Source of the DNA: an uncultured Nitrosomonas sp.
GTDB lineage: Bacteria > Pseudomonadota > Gammaproteobacteria > Burkholderiales > Nitrosomonadaceae
Direction of reading: 5' to 3'
Assembly (NCBI GenBank): GCA_949281375.1
Contig: CASDLT010000054.1
Span: 1 to 48,003, forward strand
DNA length: 48,003 bases
The notes below the pieces were generated by a model. That model was given only the letters and a program-made list of their open reading frames with translations, ran no database searches and was not told the origin of the DNA. Positions within the stretch are counted from its first letter, which is position 1. The number at the start of each line of letters is the position of its first letter. A program made the translations under genes and the position numbers. Of this stretch, positions 11,572 through 22,499 are shown one piece after another.

Positions 11572-13268
11572 AGGCGTTCGGTCATAAATGAAAAAATGTC
11601 ATCAATGGGAATGGATCGTGGCTCGGAATCAGTACGACCTTGGTATTCAACCATAGATTGCTTCAAACCCCGTTCTCCGATTACGATTCGATGGGGAATG
11701 CCGATAAGTTCCATATCCGCGAACATCACCCCCGGCCTTTCTTCCCGGTCGTCCAGCAATACTTCAACGTGAGCATCCAGAAACAGTCGATACAGTTTAT
11801 CCGCCATCTCTTTGACGGAATTACTTTTATGCAATCCGATCGGTACAATCGCCAGTTTAAACGGCGCTATCGCACCCGGAAAAATAATACCATGCTCATC
11901 ATGATTCTGTTCGATAGCTGCAGCAACGATACGCGAAATGCCGATACCATAGCAGCCCATTTCCATATGGCGCACTTGACCGGATTCATCAAGGTAATTT
12001 GCTTTCATCTGCTCAGAATATTTGGTTCTTAGTTGGAAAATATGACCTACTTCGATGCCCCGGCAAATTTCCAGCGTTCCTTTACCATCTGGAGAAGGAT
12101 CTCCTGCGACAACGTTGCGGATGTCAAACACATGCTCGGGTGTTTTTAAATCCCGGTCAAAATTGACGTGCGTAAAATGAAATCCCTCTTCATTGGCGCC
12201 GCAGACGAAATTACTCATGTTAATTACTGCCTGATCGGCAATGACGTGGGTTTTCAAGCCGACAGGGCCGATAAATCCAGGCATTGTCCCGGTTTCTTGT
12301 AGGATATCTGCTTCGCTAGCTATTTCAAACGTGGATAAGAAGGGTATTTTCCTGACTTTCAGCTCATTGAGATGATGATCGCCGCGCAGCAATAACAAAT
12401 AAACAGTTTCGTCTGCTTTTATCGCCAGTGTTTTTATGGTTTTGTGTAACGGGATGTGCAGGAATTCAGCTACTTCGGCGCAGGTTTTTCGATCCGGTGT
12501 CGAAATTTTTTGCATATCACTCTCAGGTTTTTCACGTTGCTGAGGCAAAAATAGTGAACTGGCCAATTCGATGTTAGCGGCGTAGTCTGAGTCTGGACAA
12601 AAAACAATGGCATCCTCGCCGGAATCCGCCAGAACATGAAATTCATGTGAACCGCTTCCGCCAATGGCTCCAGTATCAGCCGCAACCGCTCGGAATTTCA
12701 ATCCCAGACGAGTAAAAATACGGCTATATGTGTCATACATGCGCTGATAGGTGTGAAACAGGCTACTTTCATCGGTATGAAATGAATATGCATCTTTCAT
12801 TATGAACTCTCGTGCCCGCATGACTCCAAAGCGAGGTCGAATTTCATCACGGAATTTCGTTTGAATCTGATAAAAATTCAACGGAAGTTGGCGATAGCTT
12901 TTAATTTCTCGGCGTGCGATATCCGTGATTATTTCTTCATGGGTGGGACCAAAACAAAAATCATGTTCATGGCGATCCTTGATTTTCAGCATTTGCGGTC
13001 CAAACAGATTCCACCTTCCTGACTCTTGCCATAATTCGGCAGGTTGAATGGCAGGCATTAATACTTCAATTGCTCCATTTCGATTCATTTCTTCACGAAC
13101 GATATCCTCTATTTTTCTTAATACTCTAAGACCCAATGGCATCCATGTATAAAGGCCGCTTCCTAGTTTTTTTATTAATCCAGCACGCAGCATTAAAGCG
13201 TGACTGATGAGTTCTGCTTCGGTTGGTGCTTCTCTGAGCGTGGAAAGAAAAAATTGTGAGACGCGCAT
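11559..13268 (-). CDS. proS: Prolyl-tRNA synthetase (bacterial type)
   Basis: The 569-residue class II synthetase has the N-terminal core with [18 protein letters not shown] and the motif 2 region [13 protein letters not shown]. An inserted editing (YbaK-like) domain lies at about residues 225-400, and the anticodon-binding domain is at the C-terminus. The open frame extends a further 36 codons upstream. The ATG at 13268 is chosen because it gives the family's usual MRVSQ start and has GGAA at a suitable distance. The lytic transglycosylase gene follows with a short overlap; rppH is divergent. Confidence 0.96.
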   Translation of the reverse strand: MRVSQFFLSTLREAPTEAELISHALMLRAGLIKKLGSGLYTWMPLGLRVLRKIEDIVREEMNRNGAIEVLMPAIQPAELWQESGRWNLFGPQMLKIKDRHEHDFCFGPTHEEIITDIARREIKSYRQLPLNFYQIQTKFRDEIRPRFGVMRAREFIMKDAYSFHTDESSLFHTYQRMYDTYSRIFTRLGLKFRAVAADTGAIGGSGSHEFHVLADSGEDAIVFCPDSDYAANIELASSLFLPQQREKPESDMQKISTPDRKTCAEVAEFLHIPLHKTIKTLAIKADETVYLLLLRGDHHLNELKVRKIPFLSTFEIASEADILQETGTMPGFIGPVGLKTHVIADQAVINMSNFVCGANEEGFHFTHVNFDRDLKTPEHVFDIRNVVAGDPSPDGKGTLEICRGIEVGHIFQLRTKYSEQMKANYLDESGQVRHMEMGCYGIGISRIVAAAIEQNHDEHGIIFPGAIAPFKLAIVPIGLHKSNSVKEMADKLYRLFLDAHVEVLLDDREERPGVMFADMELIGIPHRIVIGERGLKQSMVEYQGRTDSEPRSIPIDDIFSFMTERLCSD

Positions 13269-13469
13269 GGGTGATTCCATTATGATAGAAAAGGTAAGTG
13301 ATTTTACCTTGAAATGCCTCATGGCGCGGGAATCTATGCTGACTGCATGGATTGTCACGGCGCTAAATGAAAGCAATCGTCGAAGTAGGGATTTTTAGTG
13401 AGGCACTTTCAATCTATAGAAAAATATGAAAAAATCTACTCATTTATTGGGTCAAACGGGTAATGTCAC

Positions 13470-14033
13470 ATGATTGACCGAAATGGTTATCGCCCCAATG
13501 TCGGTATTATTCTGCTGAATTCGAAGAATGAGGTTTTCTGGGGCAAACGTATTAAACAAAATTCTTGGCAATTTCCTCAAGGCGGTATCAAATCGGGAGA
13601 AAGTCCTGAACAAGCTATGTATAGGGAACTGACCGAGGAGATCGGGTTGCGTCCAGATCACGTTGAGATTGTGGGCCGTACTCGTGATTGGTTACGCTAT
13701 GAAGTACCAGAACGCTGGATCAGAAAGGAATGGAGAGGAAATTACAAGGGGCAAAAGCAGATTTGGTATTTATTACGCCTGATTGGGCGCGATAGCGATG
13801 TTTCTCTCCGTCGCAGTAGTCATCCCGAGTTTGATGCTTGGCGTTGGAACCAATATTGGGTTGAATTAGATTCTGTGGTTGAATTTAAACGCAAGGTTTA
13901 TAAGCAAGCGTTGACGGAATTGTCGCGTTTGCTTAAAACGAATTCGTGTCAGCGTGCAGGTAATGACAGACATCAATCAATAAAAGAGGCTAAGAAAATT
14001 ATTTTGGCTAGTCATCTTGAGATCAATGAATAA
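13470..14033 (+). CDS. rppH: RNA pyrophosphohydrolase
   Basis: The 187-residue Nudix hydrolase starts [18 protein letters not shown] and carries a complete Nudix box, [20 protein letters not shown] followed by IGL. RppH converts the 5'-triphosphate end of mRNA to monophosphate and so starts RNase E-dependent decay. The C-terminal 25 residues after the domain are variable and basic. proS and rppH are divergent with about 200 bases between their starts, an arrangement common in Betaproteobacteria. Confidence 0.95.
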   Translation: MIDRNGYRPNVGIILLNSKNEVFWGKRIKQNSWQFPQGGIKSGESPEQAMYRELTEEIGLRPDHVEIVGRTRDWLRYEVPERWIRKEWRGNYKGQKQIWYLLRLIGRDSDVSLRRSSHPEFDAWRWNQYWVELDSVVEFKRKVYKQALTELSRLLKTNSCQRAGNDRHQSIKEAKKIILASHLEINE

Positions 14034-14160
14034 AGTTTATTATCCAATCGTTATTTTTCGAAGCGTTTGAGTGGAATTTTAAATAACTCAATACTGCGTT
14101 ATAAGCTGCTCATAAAACATTTCTTTTTGCTTTAAATTCCCATTTTTGGGTTTTTCATCA

Positions 14161-14194
14161 GGCGTAATCGGCTGCGCCATTACAGCCGTTTTTT
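14161..14194 (+). promoter_or_regulatory. Terminator-like hairpin with a competing hairpin in the leader of the cytochrome c peroxidase gene
   Basis: CGGCTG (14169-14174) pairs with CAGCCG (14183-14188) and is followed directly by six T residues, which is the form of a rho-independent terminator. The overlapping pair GTAAT (14164-14168)/ATTAC (14179-14183), also GGCG/CGCC, would compete with it. The AGGGAG ribosome binding site follows at 14195. It may simply end rppH transcription, or attenuate the peroxidase gene. Confidence 0.4.
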
Positions 14195-14207
14195 AGGGAG
14201 AATAACG

Positions 14208-15200
14208 ATGAAGATACGTACATTAGTTGCATCACTGCTATCGATTGGTGCACTGGCCACATCGATGAGTGTTTCTGCAACTGAACCTATCCAGCCGATC
14301 AAACCAGCTAAGGTTGAGAATGCTAATTTGGTAGAGTTGGGTAAAATGTTGTTTTTCGATCCTCGCTTATCGAAATCTGGTTTTATTTCATGCAATTCTT
14401 GTCACAATTTAAGCATGGGCGGAACTGATAACATCCCAAGCTCTATCGGCCATAAATGGCAGCAGGGACCGATTAATGCACCCACTGTATTGAATTCTAG
14501 GATGAATCTTGCTCAGTTTTGGGATGGTCGGGCAAAAGATTTAAAAGAACAGGCAGGTGGTCCAATCGCGAATCCTGGAGAAATGGGATCTACCCATAAG
14601 CTGGCTGTAGACACGATACAATCTATTCCGCAATATCGGCCCTATTTCGAAAAAGCTTTTGGGGACAATAAAATAGATATCGACAAAATTACTACTGCGA
14701 TTGCCGCATTTGAAGAAACGCTGGTGACTCCTGGTTCGCGTTTTGATAAATGGCTGGAAGGCGATAAGGAAGCCTTGAATGCGCAAGAACAGGAAGGTTA
14801 TGCCCTGTTTAAGAGTGCTGGCTGCTCAGGTTGTCATAATGGCCCTGCCGTAGGAGGCGCGCTGTATCAAAAGTTTGGCGTTCATCACCCTTACACCACC
14901 AAAAGCAAGATCGAAGGAAGGAAAGCTGTTACAGGCAAAGAGAGCGATTTAAATGTATTCAAGGTACCCACATTGCGTAATATCGAACTTACTTATCCTT
15001 ACTTTCATGATGGCGCAGTAACTACGCTGGAAGATGCTGTGAAAATCATGGGTAAAGTGCAGTTGGATCGTGATTTCAATAAAAAAGAGATTGATAGCTT
15101 AGTGGCATTCCTGAAAACGCTGACAGGCGAACAACCTGAGATAAAATTGCCCATTTTGCCACCTTCAAACAGCAATACTCCTCGTCCAGAACCATTCTAA
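14208..15200 (+). CDS. Di-heme cytochrome c peroxidase, periplasmic
   Basis: The 330-residue protein has a signal peptide (about residues 1-24, ending SVSA) and two c-heme sites, CNSCH at 62-66 and CSGCH at 206-210, as in bacterial cytochrome c peroxidase/MauG proteins. The N-terminal heme environment (LFFDPRLSKSG) and the calcium-region sequences are of the CcpA type. It reduces hydrogen peroxide to water with electrons from small c-type cytochromes. AGGGAG lies seven bases before the ATG. A terminator-like hairpin lies in its leader and a clear terminator follows. MauG-like activity is possible, but the overall length and motifs favour a peroxidase. Confidence 0.93.
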   Translation: MKIRTLVASLLSIGALATSMSVSATEPIQPIKPAKVENANLVELGKMLFFDPRLSKSGFISCNSCHNLSMGGTDNIPSSIGHKWQQGPINAPTVLNSRMNLAQFWDGRAKDLKEQAGGPIANPGEMGSTHKLAVDTIQSIPQYRPYFEKAFGDNKIDIDKITTAIAAFEETLVTPGSRFDKWLEGDKEALNAQEQEGYALFKSAGCSGCHNGPAVGGALYQKFGVHHPYTTKSKIEGRKAVTGKESDLNVFKVPTLRNIELTYPYFHDGAVTTLEDAVKIMGKVQLDRDFNKKEIDSLVAFLKTLTGEQPEIKLPILPPSNSNTPRPEPF

Positions 15201-15257
15201 CTCGTGAATTCAAACATAATATTTTATTTGGATTCAAACTGAGACCTGACGTATATT

Positions 15258-15300
15258 CTTTCAAGCATTCAGTCAAGTCTGGGTGCTTGAAAGTTTTATT
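15258..15300 (+). terminator. Rho-independent terminator after cytochrome c peroxidase gene
   Basis: CTTTCAAGCA (15258-15267) is the exact reverse complement of TGCTTGAAAG (15284-15293), followed by TTTTATT. The 16-base loop is long but the 10-bp stem and T tract, 57 bases after the stop codon, fit a terminator. Confidence 0.75.
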
Positions 15301-15433
15301 GCGGAAATTTAAAAAATCAAATATCTTAAAATTAATTTCTTGCGAAATGAGCGTAATCTGATGTAGATTTACATTGAAAAATCAAGTACAGTCGTTATTC
15401 CAAATAACCAATAATTAGAATAGGGAATTACCG

Positions 15434-15679
15434 ATGGGTAATAAGGGCCAATTACTGCAAGATCCATTTCTGAACATTCTCAGGAAAGAGCATATTCCGG
15501 TTTCGATTTATTTAGTGAATGGAATTAAATTGCAAGGTCAAATTGATTCATTCGATCAGTATGTAGTACTGCTGAAGAACTCAGTTACACAGATGGTTTA
15601 CAAGCATGCAATTTCTACGGTTGTGCCCGCTAAAGCAGTTACTTTGCCGATAGAAATGACGGAATCTCACGATACCTAA
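15434..15679 (+). CDS. hfq: RNA chaperone Hfq
   Basis: The 81-residue protein shows the Hfq Sm1 motif ([20 protein letters not shown] and on to [12 protein letters not shown]) and the Sm2 motif ending in VYKHAIST. As a ring hexamer it pairs small RNAs with mRNAs and influences mRNA stability. AGGGA lies just before the ATG at 15434. hflX starts 20 bases after the stop, as in many Proteobacteria. The C-terminal tail is short, as in other Betaproteobacteria. Confidence 0.98.
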   Translation: MGNKGQLLQDPFLNILRKEHIPVSIYLVNGIKLQGQIDSFDQYVVLLKNSVTQMVYKHAISTVVPAKAVTLPIEMTESHDT

Positions 15680-15698
15680 ACCTGAATACCATTCGGGC

Positions 15699-16874
15699 AT
15701 GCAAAATCTAAAAATAAAAAATATTCCGACCATATTAGTTAGTGTTGATTTCGGGCAGAGTGATCATGCTGAGCGCTTACAGGAATTACAATTACTCGCT
15801 AGTAGTGCAAAACTGCAAATTGTAGGCATCGTCCAAGGGAAGCGGACCAAACCAGATTCTACGACCTATATTGGAAGTGGAAAAGTGGCGGAACTCGAGC
15901 ACTTTATTGCTCAAGCTCAGGCTGAGCTTGTAATATTCAATCATGATTTATCTCCCGCTCAACAGCGCAATCTATCGTTAGGTCTCGGTTGTCCCGTTAT
16001 TGATCGGACCAGTCTGATTTTGGATATTTTTGCCCAAAGGGCAAAAAGCTATGAAGGAAAATTACAAGTTGAGCTTGCTCAACTTGAGCATCTCGCTACC
16101 CGATTGATTCGCGGATGGACTCATCTGGAGCGACAAAAAGGGGGTATTGGTCTGCGCGGCCCGGGTGAGACACAGCTCGAAACAGATCGCCGGTTAATTA
16201 AGAAAAGAGTCAAGATATTAAAAGAAAAATTATTTGCTTTGCAGCGTCAGCGTGTTTTACAGAGAAGATCAAGACGACGTACTGACATTTTCTCGGTTTC
16301 GATAGTGGGGTATACCAATGCTGGAAAGTCGACGCTCTTCAATCGCTTGACTCATGCTCATTCATACGCGGCTGATCAATTGTTTGCAACCTTGGACACG
16401 ACTACCCGAAAGTTATTTTTGGGTAAAGTAGGGTCAGTAGTTATTTCTGATACTGTAGGGTTTATCCGGGATTTGCCCCCAACCCTAATAGCTGCTTTTC
16501 GCGCGACACTTGAGGAAACGGTTCAAGCCGACCTGCTTCTTCACGTGGTCGATGCAAATAGCGCAAATCGTGAAGACCAATTTGATGAAGTCAATAAGAT
16601 TCTGAAAGAGATTGGGGCAGAAACAATTCCTCAAATTCTGATCTTGAACAAGGCTGATTTGTCTGAATTGTCTTTTGGGAGCGAAAGTTGTATTCGTGAT
16701 GAATATGATAGAATAACGCGCATTCGTCTAAGTGCAAAAACAGGGGAAGGTATTGAGTTTTTAAAGCAAGCATTAATAGAAGCAATAGCAGAGCACTCTA
16801 AAAAATTTTATGAGAAATCTATAGATACTGAGACAATAATTGACGGCTGTGCTACGGTACAAGAACTTTTTTGA
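15699..16874 (+). CDS. hflX: GTPase HflX
   Basis: The 391-residue protein has the HflX N-terminal domain, the glycine-rich linker GGIGLRGPGETQLETDRR, and a TRAFAC GTPase domain with P-loop GYTNAGKST, DTVGF as G3 and NKAD as G4. HflX binds ribosomes and helps split stalled 70S particles under stress. It is read with hfq upstream (20 bases) and hflK downstream (22 bases). The C-terminal domain is somewhat shorter than in E. coli HflX, which is common. Confidence 0.96.
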   Translation: MQNLKIKNIPTILVSVDFGQSDHAERLQELQLLASSAKLQIVGIVQGKRTKPDSTTYIGSGKVAELEHFIAQAQAELVIFNHDLSPAQQRNLSLGLGCPVIDRTSLILDIFAQRAKSYEGKLQVELAQLEHLATRLIRGWTHLERQKGGIGLRGPGETQLETDRRLIKKRVKILKEKLFALQRQRVLQRRSRRRTDIFSVSIVGYTNAGKSTLFNRLTHAHSYAADQLFATLDTTTRKLFLGKVGSVVISDTVGFIRDLPPTLIAAFRATLEETVQADLLLHVVDANSANREDQFDEVNKILKEIGAETIPQILILNKADLSELSFGSESCIRDEYDRITRIRLSAKTGEGIEFLKQALIEAIAEHSKKFYEKSIDTETIIDGCATVQELF

Positions 16875-16895
16875 ACGAACAAGACAGGAATTATT

Positions 16896-18077
16896 ATGGG
16901 ATTAAACGATCCACAGTGGGGAAAAAACAAAGGTGACTCGGGTCCGCCAGATTTGGATGATGTACTGCGTAACGTTAACAAAAAAATCAATAATATCTTT
17001 GGACAGAGAAAAAACGGTGGTGGAGATGATGGTTCTCGAGAAAATACGCCAAGATCACATGGTGGCGGCAGTATCGTAATTATTCTCGGCTTGCTCTTGG
17101 CGGTATGGTTGGCCAGCGGATTTTATATCGTTGATGAAGGACATCGTGGGGTCGTCATACGCTTTGGTCAATATACAGAAACATCGCCTGCAGGCTTGCG
17201 CTGGCATTTTCCCTACCCTATTGAGAAGGTGGAAATCGTGAACGTCAGTCAAGTTCGTACAGTAGAAATTGGCTATCGAAACAATGTTCGTAGTAAGGTA
17301 CTTAGAGAATCATTGATGCTGACGGATGATGAAAATATCATCGACATTCAATTTGCTGTTCAATATATTTTGAATAACCCGGAAAATTTTCTGTTTAAAA
17401 ATAGAAATCCCGATGATGCCGTTCTGCAAGCTGCTGAAACGGCTATTAGGCAGGTTATTGGTAAGAGTAAAATGGATTACGTCCTGTATGAGGGGCGAGA
17501 GCAAGTAGCTGCTAATGCGACACAGCTGATGCAAAAGATTTTAGATCGCTATGAAATAGGTATACTTATTAGTAAAGTTACGATGCAAAATGCTCAACCG
17601 CCTGAGCAAGTTCAAGCTGCATTTGATGATGCAGTAAAGGCAGGGCAGGATCGGGAACGGCAAAAAAATGAAGGTCAAGCTTATGCAAATGATGTCATTC
17701 CCCGAGCAGTCGGTAATGCTGCGCGATTAATTCAAGAGTCAGAGGGTTATAAGCAGCGTGTTATTGTCAGCGCCGAGGGTGATGCAGAACGTTTCGAACA
17801 AATACTTGCGGAATACAGTAAAGCCCCGGTAGTCACTCGTGAACGTTTATATATAGATATGATGCAACAAGTGCTGTCGAATACCAGTAAAATCATGGTG
17901 GATCAGAAGAACGGCAATAATTTGTTGTACTTACCGTTGGATAAGTTGATACAAATGACGGGGGCGTCACCTGCGGCACCATCGCCCGTTGTACAGTCAT
18001 CGGCACAGGAATCAGCCCCGGACAATAGCATGCGCACTCGCGAGTCTTTTCGCAGCCGCGACAGGGAGATTAGATAG
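16896..18077 (+). CDS. hflK: FtsH protease modulator HflK
   Basis: The 393-residue protein has the N-terminal MGLNDPQWG and a glycine-rich cytoplasmic segment. One membrane helix lies at about residues 54-75 (GGGSIVIILGLLLAVWLASG), followed by an SPFH/band 7 domain in the periplasm. With HflC it forms a large cage around FtsH that restricts access of membrane substrates. The C-terminus is rich in Ser and Arg. hflC begins at the base after its stop codon. Confidence 0.96.
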   Translation: MGLNDPQWGKNKGDSGPPDLDDVLRNVNKKINNIFGQRKNGGGDDGSRENTPRSHGGGSIVIILGLLLAVWLASGFYIVDEGHRGVVIRFGQYTETSPAGLRWHFPYPIEKVEIVNVSQVRTVEIGYRNNVRSKVLRESLMLTDDENIIDIQFAVQYILNNPENFLFKNRNPDDAVLQAAETAIRQVIGKSKMDYVLYEGREQVAANATQLMQKILDRYEIGILISKVTMQNAQPPEQVQAAFDDAVKAGQDRERQKNEGQAYANDVIPRAVGNAARLIQESEGYKQRVIVSAEGDAERFEQILAEYSKAPVVTRERLYIDMMQQVLSNTSKIMVDQKNGNNLLYLPLDKLIQMTGASPAAPSPVVQSSAQESAPDNSMRTRESFRSRDREIR

Positions 18078-18956
18078 ATGAGAAATATCGCCTCAGTATT
18101 GGCAGGCATCATTATTGCCGTATTTTTTTTAGGTAGCTCGGCTATCTACATTGTTGATCAACGTCAGCAAGCAATTCTTTTTCAACTTGGAGAGGTGATT
18201 GATGTTAAAACCGAACCTGGTCTGTATTTCAAGATTCCTTTAGCACAAAATGTACGTTATTTTGATAAACGCATTTTGACGATGAATACTGAAGAGCCTG
18301 AACGGTTCATCACTTCAGAGAAAAAGAATGTGTTAGTGGACCTATTCGTAAAGTGGCGCATCGTGGATGTGAAGCAGTACTACATCAGTGTTCGAGGAGA
18401 TGAGAATTTGGCGCAAACACGATTGGCTCAAACTATTAATGCAAGTTTGCGAGACGAGTTTGGTAACCGAACGGTGCATGATGTAGTGTCTGGCGAACGG
18501 GATGTCATCATGGAGATTATGCGTCAGAAAGCAGATAGTGATGCCCGTTCCATTGGCGTTGAAGTTGTCGATGTTCGGCTTAAACGGGTTGATCTTCCTC
18601 AAGAGGTGAGTGAGTCTGTGTTTAGACGGATGGAGGCCGAGCGGAAACGGGTTGCGAATGAGTTACGTTCTACCGGCGCCGCAGAATCCGAGAAAATTCG
18701 CGCTGATGCAGATAGGCAACGCGAAGTCATCCTTGCTGAAGCATACAGAGAAGCCCAGAAAACTATGGGTGATGGCGACAGTCAAGCTGCAGCGACGTAT
18801 GCGGCGGCTTTTCAGAAAGACCCCGAGTTTTATGCTTTTTGGCGCAGTATGGATGCATATAAGCATACTTTTAAAAATAAAGGCGATATGATGGTGCTCG
18901 AACCTACTTCGGACTTCTTCAAGTATTTGAAGGACCCTGCTATCGCTAAGCAATAA
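18078..18956 (+). CDS. hflC: FtsH protease modulator HflC
   Basis: The 292-residue protein has one N-terminal membrane helix (ASVLAGIIIAVFFLGSSAIY) and an SPFH/band 7 domain with the usual C-terminal coiled coil (RRMEAERKRVANELRSTG). It is the partner of HflK in the FtsH-HflKC complex. The start codon directly follows the hflK stop codon with GGGAG in the end of hflK as ribosome binding site, which points to translational coupling. A strong terminator follows about 110 bases downstream. Confidence 0.96.
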   Translation: MRNIASVLAGIIIAVFFLGSSAIYIVDQRQQAILFQLGEVIDVKTEPGLYFKIPLAQNVRYFDKRILTMNTEEPERFITSEKKNVLVDLFVKWRIVDVKQYYISVRGDENLAQTRLAQTINASLRDEFGNRTVHDVVSGERDVIMEIMRQKADSDARSIGVEVVDVRLKRVDLPQEVSESVFRRMEAERKRVANELRSTGAAESEKIRADADRQREVILAEAYREAQKTMGDGDSQAAATYAAAFQKDPEFYAFWRSMDAYKHTFKNKGDMMVLEPTSDFFKYLKDPAIAKQ

Positions 18957-19323
18957 TTTTTGATCAAGTAATTAAAAACCTACGGCGGTAGGGTGGGAAA
19001 TGACATTAGTTGAATTCATGAATTGATATTCATGTTTAATAGCAGTTGATTACATTTGGTGGTGAATTATTAAGAGGTTCTGAAATCGTGTAATTTTCTC
19101 TACTCGATCAACAGAACCTCTTAATTTTTTCCAGACTTCAAAGAAAATATGAAGTGGTAGTGAGAGATGGCCAAGCAGTATGAAATCGAGCTTAACCTGC
19201 ATTTGTGAGTGATAAGTGATTAGACTCGATCCGATTTCAATGGAGCATGACCGAATACAGGATTTATTTCAGCGGTTTCGTAACAAATCCGCTCAATAGT
19301 TGATAAAGGGGAGTTGTGGTTAT
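18957..19323. other. Gene-free gap between hflC and the DUF2065 gene
   Basis: The gap of 367 bases holds the hairpin terminator described separately. The rest (19131-19323) contains no open frame longer than about 20 codons that I consider real. A promoter for the downstream yjeT-like gene and hisZ should lie here, but I do not see a convincing -35/-10 pair. Confidence 0.6.
19069..19130 (+). terminator. Strong rho-independent terminator after hflC
   Basis: ATTAAGAGGTTCTG (19069-19082) is the exact reverse complement of CAGAACCTCTTAAT (19112-19125) and is followed by a run of T. The 29-base loop contains ATCG...CGAT, which can lengthen the stem. It would end the hfq-hflX-hflK-hflC transcript. 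Confidence 0.85.
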
Positions 19324-19509
19324 ATGTTGGAAAGTTTTCTGATGGCAATTGCCTTAATGTTGATTTTAGAAGGAATGTTGCCTTTCTTATCTCCTCATAC
19401 TTGGCGAGAAGCATTTAGAAAGTTAATTGAAATCAATGATAATCAAATACGATTCATTGGCCTGACATCGATGCTGATTGGGCTCATGATACTTCTGCTT
19501 GTGAATTAA
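19324..19509 (+). CDS. Small membrane protein, DUF2065 (YjeT-like)
   Basis: The 61-residue protein consists of two hydrophobic segments (FLMAIALMLILEGMLPFL and FIGLTSMLIGLMILLLV) joined by a short polar stretch with WREAF, the DUF2065/YjeT pattern. In many Proteobacteria this small gene lies between hflC and hisZ or purA, as here. The frame is open from 19300, but the ATG at 19324 gives the usual MLESF-type start and has GGGGAG upstream. Function is unknown; the position suggests a link with inner-membrane quality control, which is only inference. Confidence 0.85.
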   Translation: MLESFLMAIALMLILEGMLPFLSPHTWREAFRKLIEINDNQIRFIGLTSMLIGLMILLLVN

Positions 19510-19541
19510 AACTCTTTATGACTGTTTAGACCGATTGCATC

Positions 19542-20693
19542 ATGCATAATTGGCTGCTGCCGGAATACGTTGAAGATATTTTGCCTGTCGAAGCATTGCA
19601 TATTGAAGCAATGCGGAGGCAGATGATTGATCTCATGCTGGTACATGGTTACCAGCAAATAATTCCTCCTTTACTTGAATATTTGGAATCCTTACTCTCA
19701 GGCAGTGGTAAGGACATGGATTTGCAGACGTTCAAAGTCATCGATCAACTGAGTGGGCGCATGATGGGGTTGCGGGCCGATATGACTCCTCAAGCAGCGC
19801 GAATCGATGCGCATTTACTAAATTCTGATGGCATCACACGCTTGTGTTATGCCAATAGTGTGCTCCATACGATATCCTCAGGCATCACGCAAACCCGAGA
19901 ACCTCTACAAGTTGGCGCCGAATTATACGGTCACTTCGGATTAGAGAGTGACCTGGAAATTCAGCAGCTCATGCTGAAATGTCTGTCGATTGCAGGTTTA
20001 AGTAAAATTCATTTAGATCTGGGGCATGTGGCAGTTTTTAGAAGTTTGATTAAAGAGGCGGAAATTTTGCCCCAGCTTGAAACTGAACTGTTCACTACGC
20101 TTCAAGTAAAGGATCTGTCAACGCTAAAAGAGTTATGCAGTCATCTGCAGCCATCTTTACGCGATGCGTTAATGCTGTTGCCGGAGCTATACGGTGGCGA
20201 TAATGTTTTAAAGGAAGCAGCGAAATGGCTACCTGATTACCCAGAAATTAAAACTGCTTTAAATGAATTAAAGATGATCAAGCAGGAGATGGCATACATA
20301 GTTGAACATATCGCCTTTGATTTAGCGGATCTTAGGGGCTATCACTACCATACCGGCATTGTTTTTGCCGCGTATGTGCGTGGTAGTTCTAATGCGATTG
20401 CACTAGGAGGCCGTTACGATCAAATCGGCAAGGCATTTGGGCGTTCACGCCCTGCGACTGGATTCAGTATGGATCTGCGAGACTTATCCAGGCTGATTAA
20501 GGCAACGGCATACCCCAAAGGCATCAGTGTTCCATTTCAGAAAAATAATAGAGAGTTGGATGCCAAGATCGAGCAGTTGCGAAAAGATGGACATATTGTC
20601 GTAATCGAGTTGCCAGGACAGAAAGACAATTGCCCGAATTGCGATCGGAAAATGATTTTGCAAAATGGTCAGTGGATGATCGTAGAAATTTGA
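19542..20693 (+). CDS. hisZ: ATP phosphoribosyltransferase regulatory subunit
   Basis: The 383-residue protein resembles the histidyl-tRNA synthetase catalytic core (class II fold, motif 2-like GLRADMTPQAARI) but lacks the anticodon-binding domain and matches HisZ in length. HisZ has no aminoacylation activity. It forms an octamer with the short HisG and confers histidine feedback control on the first step of histidine synthesis. The position before purA is typical of Betaproteobacteria. The short HisG gene itself is not in this window. Confidence 0.94.
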   Translation: MHNWLLPEYVEDILPVEALHIEAMRRQMIDLMLVHGYQQIIPPLLEYLESLLSGSGKDMDLQTFKVIDQLSGRMMGLRADMTPQAARIDAHLLNSDGITRLCYANSVLHTISSGITQTREPLQVGAELYGHFGLESDLEIQQLMLKCLSIAGLSKIHLDLGHVAVFRSLIKEAEILPQLETELFTTLQVKDLSTLKELCSHLQPSLRDALMLLPELYGGDNVLKEAAKWLPDYPEIKTALNELKMIKQEMAYIVEHIAFDLADLRGYHYHTGIVFAAYVRGSSNAIALGGRYDQIGKAFGRSRPATGFSMDLRDLSRLIKATAYPKGISVPFQKNNRELDAKIEQLRKDGHIVVIELPGQKDNCPNCDRKMILQNGQWMIVEI

Positions 20694-20703
20694 TTTTATG
20701 TGA

Positions 20704-22023
<1,320 letters not shown>

Positions 22024-22049
22024 GGATAGAGGAAAGATTTCTTTTTGAA

Positions 22050-22484
22050 ATGAATCAACCTGAAAGATCATTTTCGATACGGATCGTAAGTTGGAAAGAT
22101 AAAGCTCCTCTTATTCGTATTGTGCGAACAGCTGTTTTTATTCTTGAGCAACGTGTACCAGAAGAGTTGGAATGGGATGAGTTTGATGAAACGTGTGTGC
22201 ACGTTCTCGCTTGCGACGCTCACCAACCAATAGGAACTGCAAGATTATTACCACACGGTCACATTGGACGTATGGCAGTCATGAAAGAATGGCGGAAAAA
22301 GGGAGTTGGCAGGGCGATATTGCATATATTGCTTAAAGAAATGCTCAATCGAGGAATGTCCATAGCAACATTGGATGCGCAAGTAACAGCCATCGGTTTT
22401 TATCAGAAATTTGGATTCCAGATAGTAGGAAATGAATTTATTGATGCGGACATACCACATGTGAAAATGCTTCTCCAGCTATGA
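22050..22484 (+). CDS. GNAT-family N-acetyltransferase
   Basis: The 144-residue protein has the GNAT fold: the acetyl-CoA binding motif A reads GRMAVMKEWRKKGVGRAIL, and the late motif is AIGFYQKFGFQIVG. It resembles the YjcF/ElaA type of small stand-alone acetyltransferases. The substrate is unknown. It begins 26 bases after purA on the same strand, which suggests co-transcription, and converges on the reverse-strand gene that ends at 22500. Confidence 0.88.
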   Translation: MNQPERSFSIRIVSWKDKAPLIRIVRTAVFILEQRVPEELEWDEFDETCVHVLACDAHQPIGTARLLPHGHIGRMAVMKEWRKKGVGRAILHILLKEMLNRGMSIATLDAQVTAIGFYQKFGFQIVGNEFIDADIPHVKMLLQL

Positions 22485-22499
22485 AGGGGTATTTTGAAG

